DNA from: Dysgonomonas sp.
GTDB taxonomy: Bacteria; Bacteroidota; Bacteroidia; Bacteroidales; Dysgonomonadaceae
Length of the DNA: 15,719 bases
Direction: 5' to 3'
Assembly (NCBI GenBank): GCA_003523545.1
Contig: DQAM01000204.1
Coordinates: 4,385 to 20,103 of the forward strand
Shown here piece after piece: positions 7,402 to 12,857 of the stretch. Under the pieces are notes generated by a model. The model ran no database searches. It had not been told where the DNA came from and saw nothing but the letters and a program-made list of their open reading frames with translations. Numbering within the stretch: position 1 is the stretch's first letter; each line of letters starts with the position of its first letter. The position numbers and the translations under genes are program-made.

Positions 7402-8505
7402 TTATTTTCTAAATATGAAGATAGCAGTGTTATTCATAAATAGCAATTTCCGCGATAAGCTGGGCATGAATATCCTGCTGAAAATATTTCGTTTACGGGT
7501 TGTCAGGCTTATTACATTAACCTCCTCTGTTTTTATAAATTCGTTTAATCCAACTTCGATATCAGGTGAATTAATCAGTTTATAAGTTATATTAACCTGT
7601 GGGTATTGCTTTCTGAAATTGTTGCTGATCTCCCACAATTCATCCTCTGTCCATAAATTTTCTTTTCGATGATTATCATTGATATGCACAAAAGTGATTT
7701 TCATATCAGGACGTTTGCCGAAAACACTAACCAATGAATCGAAAGAGGATAAATCAAGGTTCTGAAGATTAGTTAAGAATGCAATATGCCTGATATCCGA
7801 TACACTATTAATTGTAGAATTCTCCGGCACTGCCAAAACGGGAACATTGGTTATTTCAATAACATCGGCAGTCACACTTCCCAACAGATTGCTGTTGTTA
7901 TTATTTTTTCCTTTTGTACCGAGCACCAATAAAGAAGGTTTATATTCCCTAATGAAATTATCTATTTCCTCTTCGACATTCCCTTCCCTTAAAGAATACG
8001 AATAATTGACCGACTCCCATTCTCCGGCATTGATTTTCTTATCGATATTCATACATAAATCCAGTATTTTCTTTCTTGCCTTATCAAGCATACCTTCTTC
8101 CCCCGGTGTTTCTTTGAGGCTATCGGAAAAAGGAATATGCGATGGGAAATACATATCGTGGTATACATGGAGAATTTTGACTTTTGCATTCGATCTTTTA
8201 GCTATACTGAAAGCTATCCGGCATGCTTTCATAGAATATTCCGAAAAGTCTACTGCAACCAGAATACGTTTTTTACCATCATCTATCTTATGTATTTCCT
8301 TATCAGCATAGCTGAAAAGTTTATTCGCTTCTATTATTACAAGTGACCGGGGTAAGTCTATACGCTTCACTTCGACATACACACTGTCCGTATTATTTCC
8401 TACTGCCTCTACACGGACTTCAATACCATTTTCCTCCAATATCGACCTCAGTATATTAGCTTTCATTGGAGTATGTATTGCCAATATTACAAATTCATTA
8501 CTCAT
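7402..8505 (-). CDS. Tandem universal stress protein with N-terminal DUF2007-like domain
   Basis: This 367-residue cytoplasmic protein has three parts. Residues 1-62 (EFVILAIHTPMKANILRSILEENGI) resemble the small DUF2007 signal-transducing domain. Residues 79-228 are a complete UspA domain: KRILVAVDFSEYSMKA at the start and the ATP-binding signature G196-x2-G199-x9-G209-S210, then NVPVLAVP. Residues 232-367 are a second, degenerate UspA domain; its end (LTTRKRNIFSRIFMPSLSRKLLF) lacks the glycine signature, so only the first is likely to bind nucleotide. UspA proteins act in stress survival, usually as dimers; the tandem form can mimic one. It is divergent from pldA, and both upstream regions carry the same operator-like motif, suggesting shared control. 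Confidence 0.93.
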   Translation of the reverse strand: MSNEFVILAIHTPMKANILRSILEENGIEVRVEAVGNNTDSVYVEVKRIDLPRSLVIIEANKLFSYADKEIHKIDDGKKRILVAVDFSEYSMKACRIAFSIAKRSNAKVKILHVYHDMYFPSHIPFSDSLKETPGEEGMLDKARKKILDLCMNIDKKINAGEWESVNYSYSLREGNVEEEIDNFIREYKPSLLVLGTKGKNNNNSNLLGSVTADVIEITNVPVLAVPENSTINSVSDIRHIAFLTNLQNLDLSSFDSLVSVFGKRPDMKITFVHINDNHRKENLWTEDELWEISNNFRKQYPQVNITYKLINSPDIEVGLNEFIKTEEVNVISLTTRKRNIFSRIFMPSLSRKLLFMNNTAIFIFRK

Positions 8506-8525
8506 AAATATTATTTTTTAAGAAG

Positions 8526-8533
8526 CAAATGTC
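8526..8533 (-). promoter_or_regulatory. -7 element of the universal stress protein promoter
   Basis: The minus strand reads GAcaTTTG, one base from the -7 consensus. It ends 20 nt before the ATG at 8505. No TTTG -33 element is present. The operator-like motif begins 53 nt upstream at 8586, so the promoter probably needs an activator. Confidence 0.5.
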
Positions 8534-8558
8534 ATCAATAACCGACAGTTTATCATGC

Positions 8559-8586
8559 TCTCATTTACCATGAAAGTGTTCATAAC
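8559..8586 (-). promoter_or_regulatory. AraC-type operator candidate 4, facing the stress protein gene
   Basis: On the minus strand the left box is GTTATGAACACTTT and, after 4 nt, the right box is GTAAATGAGA. The left box matches 9 of 14 bases of the two best copies; the right box matches the GTAAATnnGA consensus fully. Its first base is exactly 53 nt upstream of the GAcaTTTG element, the same geometry as the copies facing pldA and marR. This is the weakest left box of the four. Confidence 0.5.
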
Positions 8587-8618
8587 AACTTTAATTTCCA
8601 TTATTAGAAAATTAGGAT

Positions 8619-8646
8619 AATATGGACATTTCTCTGGAATAAGTGA
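8619..8646 (+). promoter_or_regulatory. AraC-type operator candidate 1, facing pldA
   Basis: The left box AATATGGACATTTC (8619-8632) is identical to the copy at 11000. After 4 nt the right box GAATAAGTGA keeps the shared bases G, A, A and the final GA. It is placed back to back with candidate 4, with 32 nt between them. A degenerate -7 element starts 53 nt from its first base. Confidence 0.6.
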
Positions 8647-8671
8647 ACGCTCTACTTTCTTATAATACTCT

Positions 8672-8679
8672 GAACTTTG
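8672..8679 (+). promoter_or_regulatory. -7 element of the pldA promoter
   Basis: GAacTTTG differs from TAnnTTTG at one fixed base and ends 18 nt before the pldA ATG at 8698. No -33 TTTG is present at the expected distance. The match in spacing to the operator at 8619 suggests an activator-dependent promoter. Confidence 0.5.
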
Positions 8680-8697
8680 GGGGAAAGTTTATTAAAA

Positions 8698-9600
8698 ATG
8701 AGAAAGAAACCGAAGTTCATGTTTATGATATTCATTCTGCATTTATTCGCTATCCAGCTAAATGCGCAGAGATTAACCGGCAATGACAGTATTGACAATA
8801 TTATACATACGCACATCCGGCATACGCCTTTTTACAAAAACAGCCAGATAGAAGTAGATGAGGAAGAAATATTAAAGATAATGGATGCCCTGCCCGCATT
8901 CGGAGTTTTCAAAGACAACTATTTTACAACCGGAATACCTTTAAATACATCTATAGACCGGAATAGCGCAGACGCCATGTTTCAAATCAGTATAAGACAT
9001 CGTCTGACCAGAAGCCGGCTTCCTTTCAATACGTTTCTTTACCTTACTTATACCCAAAAATCATTTTGGGATATATATGCAGAGTCTGCCCCGTTTAGGG
9101 ACAACAACTACAACCCGGCTCTGGGCATTGGGAAATACATCATCCATAATAACAAATTCAAAGGAACCGCTTTTTTACAAATAGAACACGAGTCTAATGG
9201 AAAAGCAGATAAAGATTCACGAAGCTGGAACCTGATAAGTTTGTCTTCCAAATATTTTTTTAATCTTCAGTTTGCTTTAGGTTTTAAAATATGGATACCG
9301 CTTGTGGATGGTGAAGAAAATAGAGATTTGATAGACTATCGGGGTATTGGCACGTTTTCATTGAATTATATCACTAAAGACGCAAAGTGGTGGTTGTCGT
9401 CGGACTTCAATCCGCGCCGGGGGTGGGGTAATATGAATACGATTATAACTGCCGGATTTAAGGTATCTAAAAATGCCAACCAATATATTTATGCAAGGTT
9501 TTATAATGGAAGAGGAGACAGCCTGCTGGATTACAACAGGTATGATATGAACATACGCATAGGATTATGTATAAAACCTGATTTCGGAAGTATCTTTTAA
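8698..9600 (+). CDS. pldA: Outer-membrane phospholipase A (OMPLA)
   Basis: This 300-residue protein is an OMPLA-type phospholipase A1, a calcium-dependent outer-membrane beta-barrel that hydrolyses phospholipids misplaced in the outer leaflet. A signal peptide ends at about residue 24 (hydrophobic core, then QLNAQ). The signature block is intact: YTQKSFWDIYAESAPFRDNNYNP at 118-140, then His164-Glu-Ser166-Asn-Gly, then Asn178 in SRSWN. His164, Ser166 and Asn178 match the catalytic triad of E. coli PldA (142, 144, 156) with the same spacing. I chose the ATG at 8698 over an upstream TTG because that TTG is inside the -7 element. A small gene follows 16 nt downstream. It is divergent from the stress protein gene and shares an operator-like motif with it. 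Confidence 0.93.
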   Translation: MRKKPKFMFMIFILHLFAIQLNAQRLTGNDSIDNIIHTHIRHTPFYKNSQIEVDEEEILKIMDALPAFGVFKDNYFTTGIPLNTSIDRNSADAMFQISIRHRLTRSRLPFNTFLYLTYTQKSFWDIYAESAPFRDNNYNPALGIGKYIIHNNKFKGTAFLQIEHESNGKADKDSRSWNLISLSSKYFFNLQFALGFKIWIPLVDGEENRDLIDYRGIGTFSLNYITKDAKWWLSSDFNPRRGWGNMNTIITAGFKVSKNANQYIYARFYNGRGDSLLDYNRYDMNIRIGLCIKPDFGSIF

Positions 9601-9616
9601 TTAAAATTTATCTATC

Positions 9617-9910
9617 ATGAAAATCGCATTATTTTTGAAAAACGAAACGTTAAAAGTTTTACATGCAGACGCATTCTCCGTATTGGTAATTCAAATGTCG
9701 AACCAAAGTATCGAGAGTGTAGAGAATCATTCTCTATTCAGCAAAGATCCTGATTATATTTCGTTATGGCTCATAAGAAGGCAGATCGATACAATTTATA
9801 TTCAAAATGCCGATCAGGATATTAAGGACTATTTCAGGCGTATAAATGTTGAAGTAAACTCATTCAGGGATTTAAAAGATGATCCTGTACTGAATCTTTT
9901 TCTCTTATAA
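9617..9910 (+). CDS. Small protein, weak NifX/NifB-cofactor-domain resemblance
   Basis: This is a 97-residue cytoplasmic protein that begins 16 nt after the pldA stop and is probably cotranscribed with it. It opens with a beta strand (MKIALFLKN) and has a mid-region strand IDTIYIQNADQDIKDYFRRINVEVNSF. This layout recalls the dinitrogenase iron-molybdenum cofactor (NifX/NafY/NifB C-terminal) domain, whose members end with a helix and a short IKVY-type strand. The usual glycine-rich IGPGA turn is replaced by QNADQ, so a nitrogenase role is very unlikely. No other nif-like gene is present. Its stop lies 3 nt from the stop of the convergent araC gene. The gene looks real; the function is unknown. 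Confidence 0.75.
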   Translation: MKIALFLKNETLKVLHADAFSVLVIQMSNQSIESVENHSLFSKDPDYISLWLIRRQIDTIYIQNADQDIKDYFRRINVEVNSFRDLKDDPVLNLFLL

Positions 9911-9913
9911 ATA

Positions 9914-10786
9914 CTACCTTTTATCCCGGTATTCTTTAGGGGTCATCCCTGTCACCTTCTTAAAAAAACGACCGAAATAAGAAGGGTTTGGAAAGTTCAA
10001 TTCATCGGATATCTGCAAGACCGTTAAATCAGAAGATTTAAGGAGTATTTTTGCACTCATGACGATTGCATCTTCCAGCCATGCGTTAACAGATCTACCT
10101 GTTACTTTTTTTAGTGTGCCCGATAAATATTTAGTGGTAATACACAATTTATCCGCATAAAAAGAAGCACTCCTCTCCTGCATGTGGTAATCTCTGAGCA
10201 AAGGGAAAAACTCGTCTACGATTTCTTCGCTTCGTGTAGAAGCTTTATCTTTTTTATCCTCAGTGCTGTCGATATATTTCGCTGCAATAACCATCAATAA
10301 GGAATAAAGCAGGCCTTTAATCACATGCTCGAAAAATATATGCCTTTTATTCTTAAAAGCCGTGACGATAAATGTATGATACCGGAGTATCTCTTCGCTT
10401 TCTTCTTTCGTTATAGAAAGAACAGGTGATGAGACAATCTTTTTAGGAATGTCATAATTTTTAGGTAAAGACATGCCGATAATATAATCGGGAGAAAAAG
10501 CGAGCATCTCGATAAGGAAATCTTCCGAGTGGTCTATGACCTGAACGATCTGATTGGGCGGAATAGTAACAATTGTATTCTCGACGACTGTATATTCCTT
10601 AAAATTAATCTGAATATGGCCGGTTCCCCTTAAGCAGACTGCAAAAACGATCCCTTTAAATATGAAAGGATAATCGAAGGAAAGATTCCCGGGGTTATGC
10701 CCATCCGATACAATAAAATTTTCGATTGTGTATTTCGATGAAGATGACATGTCTTCAAATGTAAACTGCTCCAGTTTCTCTTTCAT
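9914..10786 (-). CDS. AraC-family transcriptional regulator
   Basis: This 290-residue protein has the standard two-part AraC layout. Residues 25-120 form a cupin-like sensor domain (FAVCLRGTGHIQINFKEYTVVENTIVTIPPNQ). The last 100 residues hold the paired helix-turn-helix: the first in YADKLCITTKYLSGTLKKVTG, the second in LTVLQISDELNFPNPSYFGRFFKKVTGMTPKEYR, a very good match to the AraC signature. It is divergent from the marR-RND operon and convergent with pldA-orf97. It is the natural candidate to bind the bipartite motif found upstream of the stress protein gene, pldA and marR. The inducer is not evident. Its own promoter looks ordinary and has no box in the matching orientation. Confidence 0.95.
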   Translation of the reverse strand: MKEKLEQFTFEDMSSSSKYTIENFIVSDGHNPGNLSFDYPFIFKGIVFAVCLRGTGHIQINFKEYTVVENTIVTIPPNQIVQVIDHSEDFLIEMLAFSPDYIIGMSLPKNYDIPKKIVSSPVLSITKEESEEILRYHTFIVTAFKNKRHIFFEHVIKGLLYSLLMVIAAKYIDSTEDKKDKASTRSEEIVDEFFPLLRDYHMQERSASFYADKLCITTKYLSGTLKKVTGRSVNAWLEDAIVMSAKILLKSSDLTVLQISDELNFPNPSYFGRFFKKVTGMTPKEYRDKR

Positions 10787-10809
10787 AACATTTTTAGTTG
10801 AGTGCTCCG

Positions 10810-10840
10810 CAAATGTATCATATTAATTTCCTTAAATAAA
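10810..10840 (-). promoter_or_regulatory. Promoter of the araC-family gene
   Basis: On the minus strand TTTA (10840-10837) and a perfect TAcaTTTG (10817-10810) are exactly 19 nt apart, one base short of a full match. It ends 23 nt before the ATG at 10786. Unlike the pldA, marR and stress-protein promoters it keeps a near-consensus -33, so it should work without an activator. Confidence 0.7.
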
Positions 10841-10864
10841 ATTATCCGTTCATAATTATTGGAA

Positions 10865-10892
10865 AATAAGGACATTTTTAACGTAAATAAGA
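10865..10892 (+). promoter_or_regulatory. AraC-type operator candidate 3, distal marR-RND copy
   Basis: The left box AATAAGGACATTTT matches 12 of 14 bases of candidates 1 and 2. After 4 nt the right box GTAAATAAGA fits the consensus. A -7-like TAaaTTTC at 10917-10924 starts 52 nt from its first base, one nucleotide less than at the other sites. It lies between the araC promoter and candidate 2, so it could serve either direction. Confidence 0.5.
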
Positions 10893-10984
10893 TAATTGGA
10901 CTTATTATATATTACTTAAATTTCGCGTATACTATAATTTTTAATATACTAAAAATCAATTGATTAACTCATATAAAACAGAAA

Positions 10985-11080
10985 ATGAAAGAATGTGACA
11001 ATATGGACATTTCCGAAGTAAATCGGATAAAGGATGATGTGTTAAAACATCTCATCTTTGCAGAAGAAATAACGAGGTAA
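10985..11080 (+). CDS. Possible 31-codon small ORF upstream of marR-RND
   Basis: ATG at 10985 opens a 31-codon frame ending with TAA at 11078-11080. The product would be soluble and charged, with segments such as ISEVNRIKDDVLKHL and FAEEITR that could form one helix. An AT-rich, Bacteroidetes-like leader precedes the ATG. A hairpin followed by seven T begins 2 nt after the stop. The frame overlaps operator candidate 2 and the presumed proximal marR promoter, so it could be translated only from a more distal start, such as one near 10928. It may equally be chance. I recognise no homologue. Confidence 0.25.
   Translation: MKECDNMDISEVNRIKDDVLKHLIFAEEITR
11000..11027 (+). promoter_or_regulatory. 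AraC-type operator candidate 2, proximal marR-RND copy
   Basis: The left box AATATGGACATTTC is identical over 14 bases to the pldA copy. After 4 nt the right box GTAAATCGGA fits GTAAATnnGA. The -7-like element at 11053 begins 53 nt from its first base, the same distance as at pldA and the stress protein gene. Confidence 0.6.
11053..11060 (+). promoter_or_regulatory. -7 element of the proximal marR-RND promoter
   Basis: CAtcTTTG differs at one fixed base from TAnnTTTG, and no -33 TTTG is present. It would place the start near 11064 and a leader of about 90 nt before marR, longer than at pldA or the stress protein gene, with a hairpin inside it. Confidence 0.45.
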
Positions 11081-11121
11081 CAGCTGACAGGCATAAAGCA
11101 TCAGCAATTTTTTTATACCTC
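11074..11121 (+). promoter_or_regulatory. Terminator-like hairpin in the marR-RND leader (possible attenuator)
   Basis: GCTGA (11083-11087) pairs with TCAGC (11101-11105), with an inner GC/GC pair, and seven T follow (11108-11114). An outer stem GAGGTA (11074-11079) with TACCTC (11116-11121) could enclose both. This resembles a weak intrinsic terminator placed between promoter and first gene, which would allow attenuation. The stem is short and has an internal loop, so read-through is expected. Confidence 0.4.
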
Positions 11122-11156
11122 AGGTAAGTGATTTTATAATAAAAAATATTCGTCTT

Positions 11157-11603
11157 ATGAACGACTTAAGAATGAAACAAAGGCAATTTTCGCGGGTAGA
11201 TAATCTCATGTGGAGAGTAACCAAACAACTCACAAAAAAGAAAAAAATGATCTTGGATGAGTTTGAACTTACCTGTTCACAATATGATATACTTACCGCA
11301 ATAGATTATTTTTCAAACAATAAGAGTGAAGTCATCCAGGTCAACCTTTCTGAAAGAGCTCAGATTGATCCTATGACGACCTCAACTGTACTTAGAAACC
11401 TCCAAAAAAGAAATTTGATAAAAAGAGAAAGAGGATTGATTAATACACGTACGGTTGAAGTAAGCCTTACACAGAAAGGGCGGGAACTATACAATGAGGC
11501 TCAGCAAAAAATTGAAAAAATGAGAGCGGATATTTATCAGAATCTCGACCAGCAGCAATTAACCTCTCAACTATTGATATTATCAGATAAACTTAATAAA
11601 TAA
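11157..11603 (+). CDS. MarR-family regulator of the RND operon
   Basis: This 148-residue winged-helix protein is the first gene of the efflux operon. Residues 35-100 carry the DNA-binding core: LTCSQYDILTAIDYF, then LSERAQIDPMTTSTVLRNLQKRNLIKRER as the helix-turn-helix, then a wing NTRTVEVSLTQKGRELY. The wing lacks the common DxRxxxVxLT arginine pair and reads LINTRTVEVSLT, a mild departure from the first MarR in this window. Helices at both ends should dimerise. A start at Met6 is possible. Its stop lies 13 nt before the membrane-fusion gene, so cotranscription is very likely. In such operons the MarR protein usually represses its own pump and is released by a pump substrate; that is inference here. 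Confidence 0.93.
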   Translation: MNDLRMKQRQFSRVDNLMWRVTKQLTKKKKMILDEFELTCSQYDILTAIDYFSNNKSEVIQVNLSERAQIDPMTTSTVLRNLQKRNLIKRERGLINTRTVEVSLTQKGRELYNEAQQKIEKMRADIYQNLDQQQLTSQLLILSDKLNK

Positions 11604-11616
11604 ATCCTTTCAAGTT

Positions 11617-12723
11617 ATGAAATTTAACAGAATCATTTATGGAGCATCGGCTCTTTTAGCAGTAATGACATCGTGTGGAGGAGAAAACCAACCTACAAAG
11701 GAACAAACTCCTCAGAAATATCCGACAGCCGTCATCGGCAGGCAAAATGTAACTCTCGAATCTGTGTATCCCGTTACAATAAAGGGAAAAGAAGATATTG
11801 AAATACGTCCGCGTATCGATGGTTTTATCGATGCCATATACATAGATGAAGGTTCGGTAGTCAGAAAAGGACAATCTCTGTTCAAGATTAATTCACCACA
11901 GGCAGAGCAATCGTTGAACAGCGCAAGGGCGGCCGTTAAGAGTGCGCAGGCACAGGTCAATATTGCCAAAGTCGATGTAAACAGAATCAGGCCGTTAGCC
12001 GAGAAGGATATTGTAAGTATGGTGCAGCTCGAAACGGCAGAAAGTACTTACCAATCGGCACTAGCCTCTCTGGCTCAGGTAGAAGCTACCTTACGGAATG
12101 CAGAAGCAACCATGAGCTGGACAAATGTAACAAGTCCCGTTGATGGAATTGTCGGAGCAATACCCTACCGGCAGGGAAGTCTTGTCAGTTCGAATAATGT
12201 ACTGACAACGGTAGCAAATACAAGCAACGTCTTTGCCTATTTTTCACTTAATGAGAAAGAATTATCCACATTCCTCGATAATCTTGAAGGAAATAACCAA
12301 GCCGAGAAGATAAAGAACGCTCCCGAAATCACACTCACTTTGGCCGACGGAACAGTCTATGAACATAAAGGAAAGCTGGAAACAATCACAGGTACTGTAA
12401 ATGCGACGACGGGTACAGCGAGTTTCCGTGCTGAATTTCCTAATCAGGGAGGAAGACTCCGAAGCGGTGTCAGCGGCCGGATATCTATTCCGAGATATAT
12501 GGAAAATTCTATCGTAGTACCTCAGAAGTCGGCTTTTGCCCAGCAAAACAAAACGCTTATCTATTTAGTCCAAGCCGATTCGGTTGTGCAACGGGTTATC
12601 GATGTTTTACCCACCCCTGACAGTAAATCGTATGTAGTTATCAACGGATTACAGGAAGGTGACAAGATTGTTACAGATGGTATCGTGACGCTTACTCATG
12701 GAAAAAAAATAAGCGCGGAATAA
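11617..12723 (+). CDS. RND efflux periplasmic adaptor (membrane fusion) lipoprotein
   Basis: This 368-residue protein is an AcrA/MexA-type adaptor linking an RND permease to an outer-membrane channel. The signal peptide ends in the lipobox MTSC (Cys20), so it is anchored to the inner membrane by lipid. A lipoyl half-motif (IRPRIDGFIDAIYIDEGSVVRKGQSLFKI) lies at about residues 66-94. An alanine-rich helical hairpin follows (AEQSLNSARAAVKSAQAQVNI), then the second half-motif TSPVDGIVGAIPYRQGSLV. Beta-barrel and membrane-proximal domains complete the order (GRLRSGVSGRISIPR; VINGLQEGDKIVTDG). It is 13 nt behind marR and 134 nt ahead of the permease. The substrate class cannot be told. Confidence 0.95.
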   Translation: MKFNRIIYGASALLAVMTSCGGENQPTKEQTPQKYPTAVIGRQNVTLESVYPVTIKGKEDIEIRPRIDGFIDAIYIDEGSVVRKGQSLFKINSPQAEQSLNSARAAVKSAQAQVNIAKVDVNRIRPLAEKDIVSMVQLETAESTYQSALASLAQVEATLRNAEATMSWTNVTSPVDGIVGAIPYRQGSLVSSNNVLTTVANTSNVFAYFSLNEKELSTFLDNLEGNNQAEKIKNAPEITLTLADGTVYEHKGKLETITGTVNATTGTASFRAEFPNQGGRLRSGVSGRISIPRYMENSIVVPQKSAFAQQNKTLIYLVQADSVVQRVIDVLPTPDSKSYVVINGLQEGDKIVTDGIVTLTHGKKISAE

Positions 12724-12738
12724 TAATTTCTTCAACTA

Positions 12739-12768
12739 TGCTTCATCGTATCGTACGGGTATGAAGCA
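12739..12768 (+). repeat. Intercistronic inverted repeat between adaptor and permease genes
   Basis: TGCTTCAT (12739-12746) and ATGAAGCA (12761-12768) form an 8-bp perfect stem with a 14-nt loop. No T run follows, so it is not an obvious terminator. Placed in a 134-nt gap inside the operon, it could protect or process the mRNA and set different levels of adaptor and permease. Confidence 0.5.
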
Positions 12769-12857
12769 ATAATCCAAAATAACTTATAATTAAAAAAGAT
12801 CGAACTCTTCCATAATAGAAGGGCAGAGATTTCTTTGACCCAAAAAATTCAGACAAT

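Noticed and set aside
8619..8645. The shared 14-mer as a coding repeat, since both copies can read N-M-D-I-S.
   Set aside because: At 8619 the frame stops after a few codons, and the copies at 8586 and 10865 are not in similar frames. A DNA-binding site explains all four better.
8677..8697. Upstream TTG start for the phospholipase gene, adding seven residues.
   Set aside because: The TTG is part of the GAacTTTG promoter element, and the ATG at 8698 gives a clean signal peptide.
10927..10949. AT-rich inverted repeat GTATA...TATAC in the araC-marR gap.
   Set aside because: The arms are 5 bp of A/T-rich sequence with a long spacer, as expected by chance in so AT-rich a region.
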